64,000 bases of DNA from Isoetes taiwanensis. Taxonomy: Eukaryota > Streptophyta > Lycopodiopsida > Isoetales > Isoetaceae. Position 1 is the stretch's first letter. Every line of letters starts with the position of its first letter. The notes under the pieces were generated by a model. It saw nothing but the letters and a program-made list of their open reading frames with translations, was not told the DNA's origin and made no database searches. The DNA is taken from the NCBI GenBank assembly GCA_021234155.1, contig JAJEKV010000468.1, forward strand, positions 121,355-185,354. The letters run 5' to 3'. Shown piece by piece: positions 10,483 to 22,918 of this stretch. The position numbers and the translations under genes are program-made.

Positions 10483-13400
10483 ATGGCGCTTAATCCGGTT
10501 GTGGATCAATCCGGTTCATACCTTCAATCATTTAATTTGGAAGCAAATCTGCCTAAAATCTCAAACCGAAGCACAGGTAAGAGAACTCCAGAACAAGAAC
10601 GGGATCATAAAAGACGCCAAAGGAAAAGACAAAGGGAAGCTAAAGAAGAATTAGCAAAAATTGCATTAGCAGAGGGAGGATCCACCAAAACGGCCTCTAC
10701 TAGGCGTCGGATGGTATTAAAATTGTTATCTTCATTTCATAGCACCACTAAAGGCTTGTCTAACAACGATAAGAAAGAGGTTTTACTAGATTTTCTGCAG
10801 GATGACACAATGGACAGCGTACTTGGCGAAGAGCTGAAAGATTTTCAAGCCAAGAGCATTGTGGTCAGCAACCTCAGGGCTTCCATTCAACTTGTGAAGA
10901 AGTCTAACAGCAATGACAGTTTAGCAGCCAAGAGTAGTTGCCTTGTTATGGCCATAAGAGGAAGCATTAATACCGAAAGTGCTAATCCCGCGGTGCGTTC
11001 GGGGTTTTGGTAAACCTCTTTGGGTGTTCATCCTAGGAATCTTACCAAAGCAAAATTGAAGAGGGAAGAGATAGATTGCAAAGGGGAAAATGGGTTTTGT
11101 ACAAAAGAGTTAGAAGAGCAGATGCAATTCCCAAATTCGTCATAGAACTTGTGCAGCAATTTTGGACCGAAAAACAAGAGGGTCTCTCAAATGCAAAGGA
11201 TGTTAAGTTCAGAAGATTGGAACGAAATGTAAGAGAGGATCATGCCACTCACTATCTGGAAGAATCACAGGTTATTTCATTTCATCATCTTCACCACATT
11301 TTTTATTGTTAATGTGGTATGTGATTGCTTGTGATATGTGGTTGCTGTGGTGAGGCACGTGGTGTGAAATAAATGCTGTCAATATATGCTTTGTGGTGCC
11401 TAGTGTGGTGAATAACATGGTGTAAAATACATGCTGTAATATATGCTATGTGGTGCCTAGTGTGGTGAAAAATATGGTGTAAAATAAATGCTCTAAATAT
11501 ACGCTTTGTGGTGCCTAGTGTGGTGAATAACATGGTGTAAAATAAATCTTCAGAATATATGCTATGTGGTCCCTAGTGTGGTGAATAACATGGTGTGGTG
11601 CCTAGTGTGGTGTCTAGTGTGGTGCCCAGTGTGGTGCCGGTGTGGTGCCCAGTGTGGTGCCAGTGTGGTGCCCTAGTGTGTAGTGAATAAGGAGGTGTAA
11701 GATGAATGTCCAGAATATATGCTATGTGGTGCCTAGTGTGGTGGAAAATGTAGTATGCAATAAATATGCTGATCACCTTGTTATCTTCCTTGCAGTTGCA
11801 ATTGTTCAGGAAATTCAAGACGGGACATCCTAGTGTTATGATCAAACAGAGGATGTTTGAAAAGCTGAAACCATGGTTTGTTGTAAAATTAAAGGACTTC
11901 AATAGTTGTCACCGATATACCATGTTAGAATCAAAGATGCTAATAGATGGCTTCAATAGTATGAGAACTAAGCACCTAAAAAGCTGTACCGTGACTTGTC
12001 GCCTTTGGTGTCGACATATATGGTGAATGTATGCCCGAATACAAAATAAGTAGCACAAGAAGTCTGTAAGGGTGGAATTTTATGTGAGAAAACTAGCTTC
12101 CAACCTTACCATAAGAGGGAATGCATTCTGGGTGAGTGTAAAGAGTGTGGGATTAAGAAGTTCCCTATCTGCCCACATGAACAATCTAGTGATAGTGGCA
12201 TGGTGAAGTGGGAATACCTAGACTATGAAAAAACTGTATTCAGAGATGGCAGCAAGAAGTCTAAGCTCGTTCACCAACACAATGAAACTGCAAGTCTTCC
12301 ACTGGTGAACAAAATGTTGGAGAAGCTTCCAAAATTTCCTTTACACAACTTCAGATATAAGTGGCAGGCAGGCCAGTACAAAGAACTCCTTGATAACTTG
12401 CCTGGAGATGCTTACCTATCCGTGGTTGACTTCACAATTGAATTATACTTTTAAGGAGCGTAATGAAGTTCGGTCCATCTTATTTGGGTCAACAACCAGA
12501 TAACTATATTTGTTCAAATAACCTATCAGGTTGATCCACAGACAGACACCATTGAGAAGGAAACACACTACTATGTGTCGGATGATAGGGAACATGACAC
12601 ACTTTTTGTTCAACATTGTTTTATGAAATATTTTGAGTACTTAAAGCAGAAAGGCAATGTCCCCAAACAGCACTATGTATTTTCAGATGGTGCTGCATCA
12701 CAATTCAAAGCAGCCAGATCATTTTATTTTGTTGGAAGGTACAATTGTGATACAGAGGTCAACATGATGTGGAACTTCTTTGGATCAAACCATGGAAAAG
12801 GTGAACATGATGGGAAGGCAAACAAAATTGAAAAGATGGATACGAGGGTCTATTAACGGCTTAAACATCCCCGACATTAAACTAGATAATGCCCATGATG
12901 TGGTGAAAATTGCGTAGAAACAATTTCAATGTGGTACATCCGAGTGGGTGAAAATGGAAGAAAAGTTCGGAGATATTCCGGGAAATAAAACCCGAGGATA
13001 TCAACGGGGAAAAAGGCTTGGGGTGCAGAGACAATTCCAGAAACCAGGCAAATTCATTCAGTCCATGGATTCAAAAGACGGAAATCCAACACGCCTACAT
13101 ACCGTAAAGCTATCATGTTTTTGCAGCAATTGTTTGGATGGAAAATGGGACATGTGTGAGAACAAATTGTATGTAGATGAATGGGACCTTGTAGTCGTTG
13201 AACCATCCTCCAATGTTCATGCGGATGTGGAAGAGACCCGCAAGTCTACCAGGCCACTATACTCAACCTTGGCAAATGTACTTGCAGAAGCACTTAGAGA
13301 AGGAGACAGCTTTGCAGTTGCTGCACCTAAAGGGAACGAGGAGGATTCTGTATTTTGGATGTTGCTATGCACCAAGCCAAAATTTGAAGTTGAAAATGAC

Positions 13401-13547
13401 TTCAAGCAGAACGGAAACTTGTTTATGAGAGGTGAAACCGTTGTGGAGGGCATTTACTATAGATTTTTCTGCATACTTCATTTCATAAGAAGTATGAACT
13501 ATTCTACCGGGTATGGTAGATTTCCATATGTATTTTTCTCCCTTTGA
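10483..13547 (+). CDS. Transposase-like protein of element T (copy 1, better preserved)
   Basis: Multi-exon gene with some broken frames. Exon 1 starts at ATG 10483 with a basic region (RTPEQERDHKRRQRKRQREAKEE, DNA-binding-like) and runs to HYLEESQ at 11270; frames break near 11012 and 11140. Intron 1 (11271-11795, CACAG|GTTATT to TTGCAG) holds the TGTGGTG array. Exon 2 follows with MFEKLKPWFV and a Cys-containing GECKECGIKKFPICPH motif. Then come three acidic blocks spaced like a DDE/RNase H core: VVDFT (near 12430), FSDGAASQFK (about 12675-12705) and NFFGSNHGKGEHDG (about 12775-12815). A C-terminal part with CSNCLDGKWDMCENK ends at 13547. Related uncharacterised transposase-like proteins occur across eukaryotes. 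Several breaks lie at CAG/CTG-type sites and may be sequencing faults. Confidence 0.7.
11285..11765 (+). repeat. TGTGGTG minisatellite inside intron 1 of the transposase-like gene (copy 1)
   Basis: About 480 bp of irregular repeats built from TGTGGTGCCTAGTGTGGTG and AATAACATGGTGTAAAATAAAT, densest around 11575-11690. It sits about 1.1 kb from the left terminus. The right part of the complete element carries the complementary CACCACA motif at a similar distance from its end. Subterminal arrays of short motifs often serve as transposase-binding sites; that role is inference. Confidence 0.85.
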
Positions 13548-14640
13548 AATATAAAAACAACGTTTGCATCACCACAACTTCACCACAGTTTTCACCACGG
13601 CTTTCACCACAGATTTCACCATAATCAGCTAGGGGCATTGACCATTATTTGACCCGGTCAGAAAATGGAATGGCTCTCAGATTCCTGATAGTATCTTGAC
13701 TGATTTTGGTGACAGCAATATATGGATCCCAAATTAGGTCCCTGAATTGATATGAGGCCAAAATTCATTAAGCTCTGCTTTGTGCAAAGGTTCTTGCAAG
13801 GCCACTAACTTTTGCTTCAGTGGAATTTGTGTTTTCTTTTCGGTTTCTTTTTGAACTCTATTTCTTTTGAACCGAGCCACCCATCTCATATTTTCCTATT
13901 TCTTTGAGCTGGTTACCATATTTTTTGTTAGTGTGCGGATCATAGATTCGCACCTTCAAATTCCTTGTTTGCATTTTATAATTAATGACAAAAAGTTCAA
14001 ATTTTAATCAAGGGGTTCAAATTTAACCGAAAAGAACAAGTGGAAACTTCGAGAGAACAAGTTAAAGCAAAACAAGTTCTATTGCAAAACAAGGACTATT
14101 GCAAAACAAAGGTGCAGTAATTGGTGCATACACCGCCAAAGTCCAAGGTCCGGTAAAACAAGATGATTTAAGAAACAATGAGAAGACTTCAAATGAGTTG
14201 TTTATATTAAATTACTAACCTCATGAAGAAATGGACTATCCCGTCCTTTGAACCAATCCCCTACTTTTCTCCAATATTAGGATTGCCTCTTGATCAAGCA
14301 CAAGAGGCTCTCGCCGTCCTTTAAACACTTCAAGTGGCAAGTGTTCTGGTGGGATGTGCTCTTAACACTGCGGTCCTCGTCTTTGGTGGTGTAAGTTTAC
14401 ATTCAAACAAATGGAAGATCATTGAAAACCTTGAGGAACATTGAAATAGCCAAGAAATGAACAATTGAAGTAAAACTTTGTTTATATTAAAAAGTCAAGA
14501 GAGGTTACATCATATACACAATAATACTATTTCTAGGCTTTAGTTCTATGTTTTTTTCATCATATTAATACAAATTTGACTCGGTGTCAAACATATTCAA
14601 ACATTTTGTTGCTTTCGACATAACTTTGCACATTCCCCGC
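13548..14640. other. Element T, stretch between its two convergent genes
   Basis: No gene recognised. Just after the transposase-like stop there is a short CACCACA cluster (13569-13620: CACCACAACTTCACCACAG and on). The remainder is AT-rich with AACAAG/AAAACAAG-rich sequence at 14030-14110. It is shared with copy 2 (34131-35130). Confidence 0.5.
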
Positions 14641-15125
14641 CTTCAAAGAACCCTGAAGCCAAACCTTTAGATCATTCATGAGGAAATTGCCATCTACTCT
14701 GTCAGGGCTCCAGCTGTTTGGACAGATCATGGTGTTTGGCGATTGAGGTACCATTTGTATCTGGCTTTGTCATCAATGAGAAGCACGTTCTCTTTTGTGA
14801 AACCGGAAATTCGTAAGTAGACCTTTTCAGTGCTTCAAAAAATTGGCTTTTTACTGTTAAATAAATTTGTGTTGGTACACTGATCCTGACTCCATATGAA
14901 CTTGAATTTGTCCTTGTGTTTCATCAATGCTCCCTTAACTATGACTCTCAAGTTTTGAGCCTGCAGGCTGGACCAAAGTGCTATATGAAAATTCTGACTG
15001 CACCAATCTATGAACTCGGCCCAGCCTGGTCTAGTTACTACCCACTTGGTTCTGTTAAGTGTGATCAACTTAACATCATCTTCTTTGGCAGTGGGTATGG
15101 ACTCACTCTTGTCATAGCTTCTACC
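14641..15125 (-). pseudogene. FCP1/NIF-like HAD phosphatase domain, C-terminal part (element T copy 1)
   Basis: The minus-strand frame 15068-14835 reads TRPGWAEFIDWCSQNFHIAL, then WSSLQAQNLRVIV, then KFIWSQDQCTNTNLF. This matches the order of the FCP1-homology (NLI-interacting-factor-like) domain: RPG..EF..FC...F.V..WSS...N...V...F.W...CT.T. Downstream, in shifted frames, comes KENVLLIDD-like and GNFLMNDLKVWLRG, like the domain's LLLDD...DL..YL..L end. The catalytic DxDxT motif is not visible in this truncated copy. The gene is cut by the junction at 15125. The family normally dephosphorylates phosphoserine on proteins such as the RNA polymerase II tail; activity here is unproven. Confidence 0.6.
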
Positions 15126-16720
15126 TTACTTAGAACACTATTACTCAAGTGTTTAAACTTTTTTATTCATTTATCACTTTTTTCTACAAAGGATCCAGGG
15201 ATTCTTTCATATCAGGTCCTATTTTTAAGTAATCTATTATTGTGGTACCTGTATATACGAATTGATCAACTATCAATAAGCCAGCATACTGATTTAATAC
15301 AGGTTTTTGATAAATCCAGCAGCTAGTTTTCCAACAAACTTTGACTTTTCATATTACTCCAACTGTTAACAAAACATATTTATCAACATACCTGTAGATA
15401 ATGTATTTTTGCCTTTACTGTCATACAACATGTTTCAGCACCGCTCAAAAAGTTACAGGTGAATACATACCCAAGTTTTAATATTACTAGTCATCATAAT
15501 GTGATCAAAATGATGCTGCCATGTTCCCATGTCACTGAGGTATCAAGATCATGGTTCAAACCATTAAATACATCCGATATACTCTTATATTTATGTTCTT
15601 CATATGATTCTTCCCATCCTATTGCGCTAAAACACATCATAACAGCAAGAATGACATAATGATAGAAGAAACCCCACGTACCTGCAGCCAATCATGCAAA
15701 TATTAGCGAGAAATCGGTAATAATGCAAGGGCCAAAAGGTACTTAGTGGGTTTCTTGGCTCATCGCCCTTCACCCATTATACCTTCTTGCCCTTGATTAG
15801 TAAAAGCATTATAGAGATGAGAAAGTGATTATGAAGACAAACATTACATAAATATTTTTTCTAAACTCTGTTTTAGCAACATACAAACATAAACAAATGT
15901 TTACCTCCTTGTCTATTTTCATAGACATTATTATGTTCATTATCTGCCAGTATTTTCTTACTGCAGTTAACTGTTTATTTCTTGAAGATCAAGCTACTCT
16001 TTCCTCTTAACTCATCTGAAACCTGAGTATCCAGCAGTACTATGCAAAAATATTATGTAAGTACCTGGAAATCATCTTCTTCTGATTCAAAGCCTTCTTC
16101 GATTTGTGTCTCCGGAACACCATATTCATTTGGGTTATTCCCCCTAGAATAACCACTTGGTTTTCTGTTATAATACCCGCCCTTTTTGGTATTATAGCTC
16201 GAACCTCCGTCAAAGTTTCGTTTACCTTCAAATCCTCGGCCATATCCTCTCTTATCCATACTTAATAGGTCAAGTTTAAAGCGATTCTACGCGAAAAATC
16301 AAACTCTACGTATAACTCCTACTGTTTCTTCCCTAGCATTTTCGTAGTTCTCGCTTTAATCGCTAAGTTCGGACTTGAGCTCATACCCATCTTAATGCCT
16401 TGCATTTTCAGCGTAAAATGGTAGGGTATCACCTATCTGCATTAAATTTTGGATGCATGCCAGTACTGGTCCTGTCATATTATCTTATGCCAAACGTCCT
16501 TTTATCTAAAATTTCAATATTTGGTTAAACCTTGGTCATCTACCTATTGCTAGGGCACATGTTTTTAACCTTCTCATATTTTTAACACCCCATTATATGA
16601 CCATTATTTCTCATTTTTGATCCTATAGTGTTTAAGCAAATAGAAGTCATTAAACACATGCTAATTTAGATGCTATTTTTATCTTACATAAAAAAAAATC
16701 CTACCTCCTTCCGTAGGATT
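15126..16720 (-). repeat. 3' terminal repeat of retroelement E2
   Basis: Reverse complement of 1-1757 and 24070-25640. It includes an ORF1-exon-like frame at 16053-16259 (MDKRGYGRGFEGKRNF and on, in better copies preceded by about 75 residues) and the MAAGTWGFFYHYV segment (15494-15691). The start is damaged compared with 22276-22701, for example CAGCGTAAAATGGTAGGG where the sibling has CCCGGGTAAAATGGTCCGGG. Confidence 0.75.
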
Positions 16721-16771
16721 GCTATAGACCCCTTGGTGTGTGTATTTAAACTGTAACTATAGGGTGATTAT

Positions 16772-16794
16772 ACCCCTACTGTTACAGTAGGGGT
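16772..16794 (-). other. Perfect hairpin in the retroelement 3' UTR (E2)
   Basis: ACCCCTACTG-TTA-CAGTAGGGGT: a 10-bp perfect stem with a 3-nt loop, about 100 bp after the RT stop. It is flanked by an outer inverted pair (AACTATAGG / CCTATAGTT), so the 3' UTR can form a larger nested structure. It is conserved in E3 at 23978-24000. It could be an RT recognition or processing structure; no hammerhead core (CTGATGA...GAAA) was found. Confidence 0.8.
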
Positions 16795-16890
16795 CATGCA
16801 CAATCCTATAGTTTGGTTTTACACTTGCTATTTATAAGTCTGTCCATACAGTCTATAAAAAATCAGAATTAAAGTATGTATGCCATACCT

Positions 16891-19012
16891 TCAATGCTCT
16901 TTTATTATCTGTAGTAGTGTAGTCTTGTCATATTTCAAGCCTGGGAAGTCACTCGCTTGAATGTATTGATAAACCTTTTTGAGAAGTCCGGGTCTGTCAA
17001 ATCCGTTGCTCACAAATTCTTCTACCAGTTTTTTGATATCCGTGGCTGCCCTTATTGGACTGGAATTAACATACATAAATGGCATGATTTGAGATATAAT
17101 AACATTTCTGGCTTGCATATATGGTCTGCAGCTGAGAGCATGTACAAATTTTATGGCATTAAACGGTAGCAGCTCTCTTTTGTCAAACTTAGTTGTTTGG
17201 AATAGTCCCATAAGTTTGTCATCCACTTGGATCGTCATATTGTGTACCCAAATCTACAATGTGGAGCAAATTCTGCAAACATGGTTTCTTCCTTAATTCC
17301 CAGAACATTCATATCATAGATACTCAATTCTTGGTTCACCTCTCCTACTGTTGTAGCTAGAAAACACCTTATATTGGGGCAGTTGATTGCCAAAAGATCA
17401 TCCATATATCTGAAAACGTGTTTGAACCTTTTGATTTCCGCAATTTTCCCTTGTTTGGCCAAGTTTCTAATGAAATTGTACTCGAACCACGCTAGGTAAC
17501 AGTTACACTAGCAGGGACTGCAGGAGAATCCCATTGGAATGCCACAAACCTGTTGCCATATCCCACTTCCCATGCTTACAAAAGCGGGTTGGTGAGTAAC
17601 AGGTTATTGGTCTTAATAAAATTCTCAGATACTCATCAAGCTCCAAAGATTTACCTTGTGGGGGCCTTTTTGAACCATTTTGCTATTACCTCCCCATTGT
17701 TTTGCATTTCTTGATCCATAGTTCATACCTTTTGTTTTTTCTCTTCATGTGATTCCATGTCATGTTGGCTATTTTTTCGCTCACACTTTGCATATTCCAT
17801 TTTCCCCATATAAAGGAATGCTTTCATAGCATTTTGTAATGTCGCTACAAACACCTCCTCTATTTTTCCGTGTAGATTCAATACTACATCATAAATTGAA
17901 TTGACAATCCAATTTGAATTGGCCTTACCTTGTATGAAAGTGTTTATGTCAAAGACATCCTTCATTTGAAATTTCAAGCCGTAATTCAAGAATTAGGTTG
18001 AGTACGGTTTGTAATTAGGCGCAATTTCGGTATACACTTGTTCCATGGGCGTTTGTGATCCATCGATAATCCTTTTTGTGTGCTTTATACAAGCCCAATA
18101 GATATGGGAGTTTTTTGATTCAAATAATACCTCTCCAATACATTCTTGGATTCCTCTTTGAATCACTCTGCTTAGTTCTTCCCGTGGTGCTTATTGGTAG
18201 GAAATCCGTGCTATTTAGTACATTAAGGGCCATCTCCCTAATATGCCTAGGACAAATGAAAGATGGATTATTTGCGGCCTTATCTACCCGAGAGATATAT
18301 AAGTTATCATTAACCATCTAAGGTTATTTACTACATCGGGGTCATTCAAGGCAAACTTTTTAGGGTATTCCCTTCTCTGAGACTTCCCGATTTCGTCACC
18401 CGTTTGTTCAATGACTCTCCTCTTGGTTTCTTCCATATCCCATCTTTGATAAATGGGAATTCAAATCGTGTGCATCAAAATAGCGTCACATGTTTTTCTT
18501 ATTTCGCATTCGGATCCCTAATTAGCAATGCCTTATCGTATATGTCCCGGGCCATTTTTGAACATGTTTCTAAGCATTCTATTTCTCACTATGTTGATGT
18601 TGGTTGTTCTAACATGGCCAATATCTTGGTCAACGAACCCTTTCAAATTTGGATTCGTGCATGGGCATTTCTCACTTGCCCCTTTTGTGTGAAAATATAA
18701 AAGGGTTTATAGCATATCTCTTGCATGTTTTTACAGATATCTCCAAGAGAACATGGTGTTCTCCATTATTTTTTCACCAACTTCCCTAGTAATCGCTTTC
18801 ATATGCCCGTTTGCTCACAATCTTTGGTAGGCAAATCGATCCATTACTTTGGATAAAAACATACGATTGAGCGACCTTTTTTCTTTTTTTTTTTTTTTTT
18901 ACGTCATATGCATCCTTCCCCTGGCGGTCTTTAAATAGTATTCTATTTACCGACCATTAAGAAGCCAAATCCAATTATTAGTCCAAGAAACTTGATTATT
19001 CGTGATAATTTA
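16891..19012 (-). pseudogene. Reverse transcriptase, Penelope-like/TERT-like (E2), near full length but frameshifted
   Basis: Minus strand, in fragments. N-terminal part about 19012-18100 (pre-RT GHV...N block near 18640, motifs 1/2 near 18060). Motif A region in frame 17989-17723 (QMKDVFDINTFIQGKANSNW; the DITKCYES block is frame-broken). Motif B (GIPMGF) near 17546. Motif C in 17462-17235: KRFKHVFRYMDDLLAINCPN. C-terminal domain 17238-16891: FDKRELLPFNAIKFVHALSC, IISQIMPFMYVN, KLVEEFVSNGFDRPGLLKK. These C-terminal blocks match an RT family widespread in invertebrates and green lineages that I associate with Naiad/Chlamys-type Penelope-like elements. No GIY-YIG domain is visible at either end. 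Frame breaks at about 17235 are shared with E3 and so may be real. Confidence 0.8.
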
Positions 19013-19392
19013 TCACAATAGCATAGGATGTTGAACCATATGATATGCTAAATCATGGACAAATGGCATGCTTAGCAAGGAGAATGTTTCTCTTTGCTTC
19101 ATAGCTCTTTTTTGTCTTATTTTTAGCTTTCAACTAATTAGAAAGCTTAGACTGCCCACTTGGGCCATCACAGTGTTGTCCAGATATTGTCCTGCTCTGA
19201 CTCAGTCGAATAGCTAGGAAAAAAGCGCGAAACTTATTATATTTACACAAGATGGTATCAAATCCTTTTCAATATAGCTTCAGTTAAGTAGAGATTTATA
19301 GCTCTATTATTATCATATCCAAGTTATTTTAGTATTTTACACAATTATATTTAGTGCAAAATAGAAACCTTTTGGACGGAGGATCCATACCT

Positions 19393-20943
19393 TTAGTACT
19401 TGAGATTTTGTACAACATTGTCCGCCTCAAGATTGCAGCCTTCCTGTTTTGTCTTTGTGACTGAATTTTCAGTGTTACCTGGTGTGTCAAGATTTTCTAC
19501 AGCTGAGTTTTCAGCTGTGCTGGATCCACTTTTTCCAGGGTAAATGGTGATGCGTGGTGGTGTGTAACCTATTTCACTTCCCATTGATGATGCTCTCATC
19601 TTTCCTTGCTTTGATCTCTTATTACTGGTATTGCTTGTACCTGCCTCACTCTTGATCATAAACGGCCGGTTTTATGCTCTTTCTTTTCGAAGTAATGACC
19701 ATCTTGCGTGGCTGGGAACTTGATCTTCGGGATCCGCCCGAGGGGATGGCCGCCAGTTCAAAGGCCATTGCAATCAGCGTATTCCTAACCTCTAGATATG
19801 ATAGATATGCCATAATGCTGTCTCTTAATACTGTCTTCAATACTTTTCTCATAGAAACCATTTGAGCCACAGTGGATAAACCAGGGAATACTTTGTCCCG
19901 GTTATTAAACATAAACCAAACTGCATGGTCCAGCCATGTCATGTTCTCCTTACAACTATTACCTTTAGTTCTTGGTTCACATTCGCACTTAAAATATGGA
20001 CACCAAGTTCTCCAAACCCGTTTCAGGTAAAATGCATCTCTTGTGATGGTCGAGTACGCCATGTGGCCTTTCTGCCTGATGTATATATGCTCATCCTTAT
20101 TGCATTTTTTATCAAAAAACCTGTTATCTATATGCAAATTTTGATCTTTTCTTTGTGTATCAATTTCTCCATTTTAAGAGCAGCAGCATGAGCAATCCTT
20201 TCCTGTTCTGGTGTAATATCTCCTAATAATACCCAAGAGCTTCTGCTAATAGGGGCCAAAGCTCCAAAATTCTTTGTTCTCCAAATCCCATGATTACAAT
20301 ACTTGGCATGTCCTTCCACAAGCCTCTCTGGTATAATAGGGAAAGTGAGACAATTGTGTAGTGTAAAGTTAAATTCCTTTTTCATTTGTCATCATTCCCC
20401 GGCATATTCTTTGTTTTAAGGGCATCCTTTTTTCTTCCTCGACGGTAATGTTTCCCCAAAAGGGTCATCATCTTTTTCTTTGCTCATCTCCTTCAAAGTG
20501 ATTTTCCCAATCGTTATGTTAGCCACGCATGAGTTTTTTATTTTATTGGCTTTCTCCAGTGCTGGTATAGCATAGAAGAATTGCCCCTTGGCTTTGTCTT
20601 CCTCCATTGTCAGGTTATAGATTTTCTCGGGCAGCATTTCATAGACTGATTCCACAATATTAGCCGCCTCTTCCCATTCATCTCCAATTTTGTTCATTTT
20701 GGGGATCAATTCCAGCCACTCATTAAAACCCAAATGAGTTCTGACTAACAAACTGTTCAGGTGTTCTGAGTGCTTCCTTTTCCAAGATCAGCATATGTAT
20801 CTTCGGGTTCTTGATGCAAGTGATAAGAGTTTGTACAGCTCTGTTAGGGCAAACAATTTTGCTGTTACCATATCCCAAAGCTGCTAATTCTTTGTTCCAA
20901 GTAGGTGGTTGAAACTCAATTTCGATCCGAGAATCTTCATTCT
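19393..20943 (-). pseudogene. ORF1 main exon of the retroelement, E2 copy (frameshifted)
   Basis: Same protein as 1879-3417, now in five frame segments: 20751-20416, 20385-20128, 20137-19646 and 19659-19393, plus the N-terminal stretch above 20751. Breaks coincide with altered positions, for example GACAGTGAAAAGG in E1 against GACAAATGAAAAAGG here. Inverted orientation relative to E1. Probably non-coding as assembled. Confidence 0.7.
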
Positions 20944-21061
20944 CCGGAAACTTACTCTTTTGTTAGCTATTTATATATCACGATAAAAGCGCTTATGTAG
21001 TATGCTCATTTCAATCCAAAAGCGGGTTAGATGTTTCCCTGGTAGAACCAAGGAATTGAAA

Positions 21062-22918
21062 TTTCTAAAAAAACCACGAACAAGCTAACCGAAGCAATGA
21101 CCTTATTAGCCTCCCAGACTATATCGGTCAATCCCTCTATAGTCTTATCAATCTACAATACAACTGAGCACATTATATGTAGAACATCTAACCAGTGGTA
21201 CAAAGGTTTCCTAACCTTGTCTTTATATTTAGACTGGGCTAATTCTTACCCTTGCTATCTTGCTATTACCTATTACTTTACTTGCTTAAGGTCTTTAAGC
21301 CATGAATATGTTTTCCATTACCTCTTCTGTTATAGACCTTCCAGACTTCTAGCCTAGGTCCATTCCTTTTCTAACCTTACTTAGAACACTATTACTCAAG
21401 TGTTTAAACTTTTTTATTCATTTATCACTTTTTTCTACAAAGGATCCAGGGATTCTTTCATATCAGGTCCTATTTTTAAGTAATCTATTATTGTGGTACC
21501 TGTATATACGAATTGATCAACTATCAATAAGCTTAATACATGTTTTTGATAAATCCAGCAGCTAGTTTTCCAACAAACTTTGACTTTTCATATTACTCCA
21601 ACTGTTAACAAAACATATTTATCAACATACCTGTAGATAATGTATTTTTGCCTTTTTGTCATACAACATGTTTCATTTTGCTCAAAAGTTCTGAGGAATA
21701 CATACCCAAGTTTTAATATTACTAGTCATCATAATGTGATCAAAATGATTTGCCATGTTCCCATGTCCTTTGAGGTATCAAGATCATGGTTCAAACCATT
21801 AAATACATCCGATATACTCTTATATTTATGTTCTTCATATGATTCTTCCCATCCTATTGCGCTAAAACACATCATAACAGCAAGAATGACATAATGATAG
21901 AAGAAACCCCACGTACCTGCAGCCAATCATGCAAATATTAGCGAGAAATCGGTAATAATGCAAGGGCCAAAAGGTACTTAGTGCGTTTCTTGGCTCATCG
22001 CCCTTCACCCATGATACCTTCTTGCCCTTGATTAGTAAAAGCATTATAGAGATGAGAAAGTAATTATGAAGACAAACATTACATAAATATTTTTTCTAAA
22101 CTCTGTTTTAGCAACATACAAACATAAACAAATGTTTACCTCCTTGTCTATTTTCATAGACATTATTATGTTCATTATCTGCCAGTATTTTCTTACTGCA
22201 GTTAACTGTTTATTTCTTGAAGATCAAGCTACTCTTTCCTCTTAACTCAGTATCCAGCAGTACTATGCAAAAATATTATGTAAGTACCTGGAAATCATCT
22301 TCTTCTGATTCAAAGCCTTCTTCGATTTGTGTCTCCGGAACACCATATTCATTTGGGTTATTCCCCCTAGAATAACCACTTGGTTTTCTGTTATAATACC
22401 CGCCCTTTTTGGTATTATAGCTCGAACCTCCGTCAAAGTTTCGTTTACCTTCAAATCCTCGGTCATATCCTCTCTTATCCATACTTAATAGGTCAAGCCT
22501 AACTGATTCTACGCAAAAATCAAACTCTCTGTATAACTCCGGCTGTTCTTCCCTAGCATTTTCAGAGTTCTCGCTTTCACTGCTAAGTTCCGGACTTGAG
22601 CTCATACCCATCTTAATGCCTTGCATTTTCCCGGGTAAAATGGTCCGGGTCTCACCTATCTGCATTAAATTTTGGATGCATGCCAGTACTGGTCCTGTCA
22701 TATTATCTTATGCCAAACGTCCTTTTATCTGAAATTTCAATATTTGGTTAAACCTTGGTCATCTACCTATTGCTAGGGCACATGTTTTTAACCTTCTCAT
22801 ATTTTTAACACCCCATTATATGACCATTATTTCTCATTTTTGATCCTATAGTGTTTAAGCAAATAGAAGTCATTAAACACATGCTAATTTAGATGCTATT
22901 TTTATCTTACATAAAAAA
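21062..22918 (-). repeat. 5' terminal repeat of retroelement E2
   Basis: Reverse complement of about 24070-25940; direct repeat of 15126-16720 on the same strand. It contains a clean ORF1 first exon at 22701-22276. It ends near 21062 where the sequence continues into the internal region, matching 1757 onward in E1. Confidence 0.8.
22276..22701 (-). CDS. ORF1 first exon (5' terminal repeat of E2)
   Basis: Open frame of 141 residues from MTGPVLACIQNLMQIGETRT to EEGFESEEDDFQ, then GTACTTAC (a likely donor, so the true exon probably ends at about 22289). Acidic Ser-rich middle followed by a GY/RG-rich tail (GGYYNRKPSGYSRGNN). Being in the 5' terminal repeat, it is correctly placed to be the first exon of ORF1, spliced over about 1.3 kb to the acceptor near 20943. 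Function unknown. Confidence 0.5.
   Translation of the reverse strand: MTGPVLACIQNLMQIGETRTILPGKMQGIKMGMSSSPELSSESENSENAREEQPELYREFDFCVESVRLDLLSMDKRGYDRGFEGKRNFDGGSSYNTKKGGYYNRKPSGYSRGNNPNEYGVPETQIEEGFESEEDDFQVLT

Larger units (their letters stand above)
5430..15125 (+). repeat. Region B copy 1, large direct repeat (about 9.7 kb)
   Basis: This segment recurs nearly identically at 25973-35690 in the same orientation. It comprises about 4.8 kb of non-coding repeats (5430-10208) plus the left 4.9 kb of element T (10209-15125). Both copies follow a terminal repeat of the retroelement plus a T-run, so the duplication included at least part of that element. Copy 1 ends at CATAGCTTCTACC, where the inverted retroelement copy begins; copy 2 continues into the rest of element T. 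Other differences are few, for example a 21-bp indel near 8631 compared with 29157. Confidence 0.9.
10209..15125 (+). mobile_element. Element T copy 1, left part only
   Basis: It begins with the 24-bp terminal sequence GGGTGAAAGCATGTTG... at 10209-10232, preceded by TTCT (10205-10208) exactly as in copy 2. It carries the transposase-like gene, the TGTGGTG array and the C-terminal part of the antisense FCP1-like gene. It is cut at 15125 by the inverted retroelement, so the right end is missing. Compare the complete copy at 30775-39465. Confidence 0.7.
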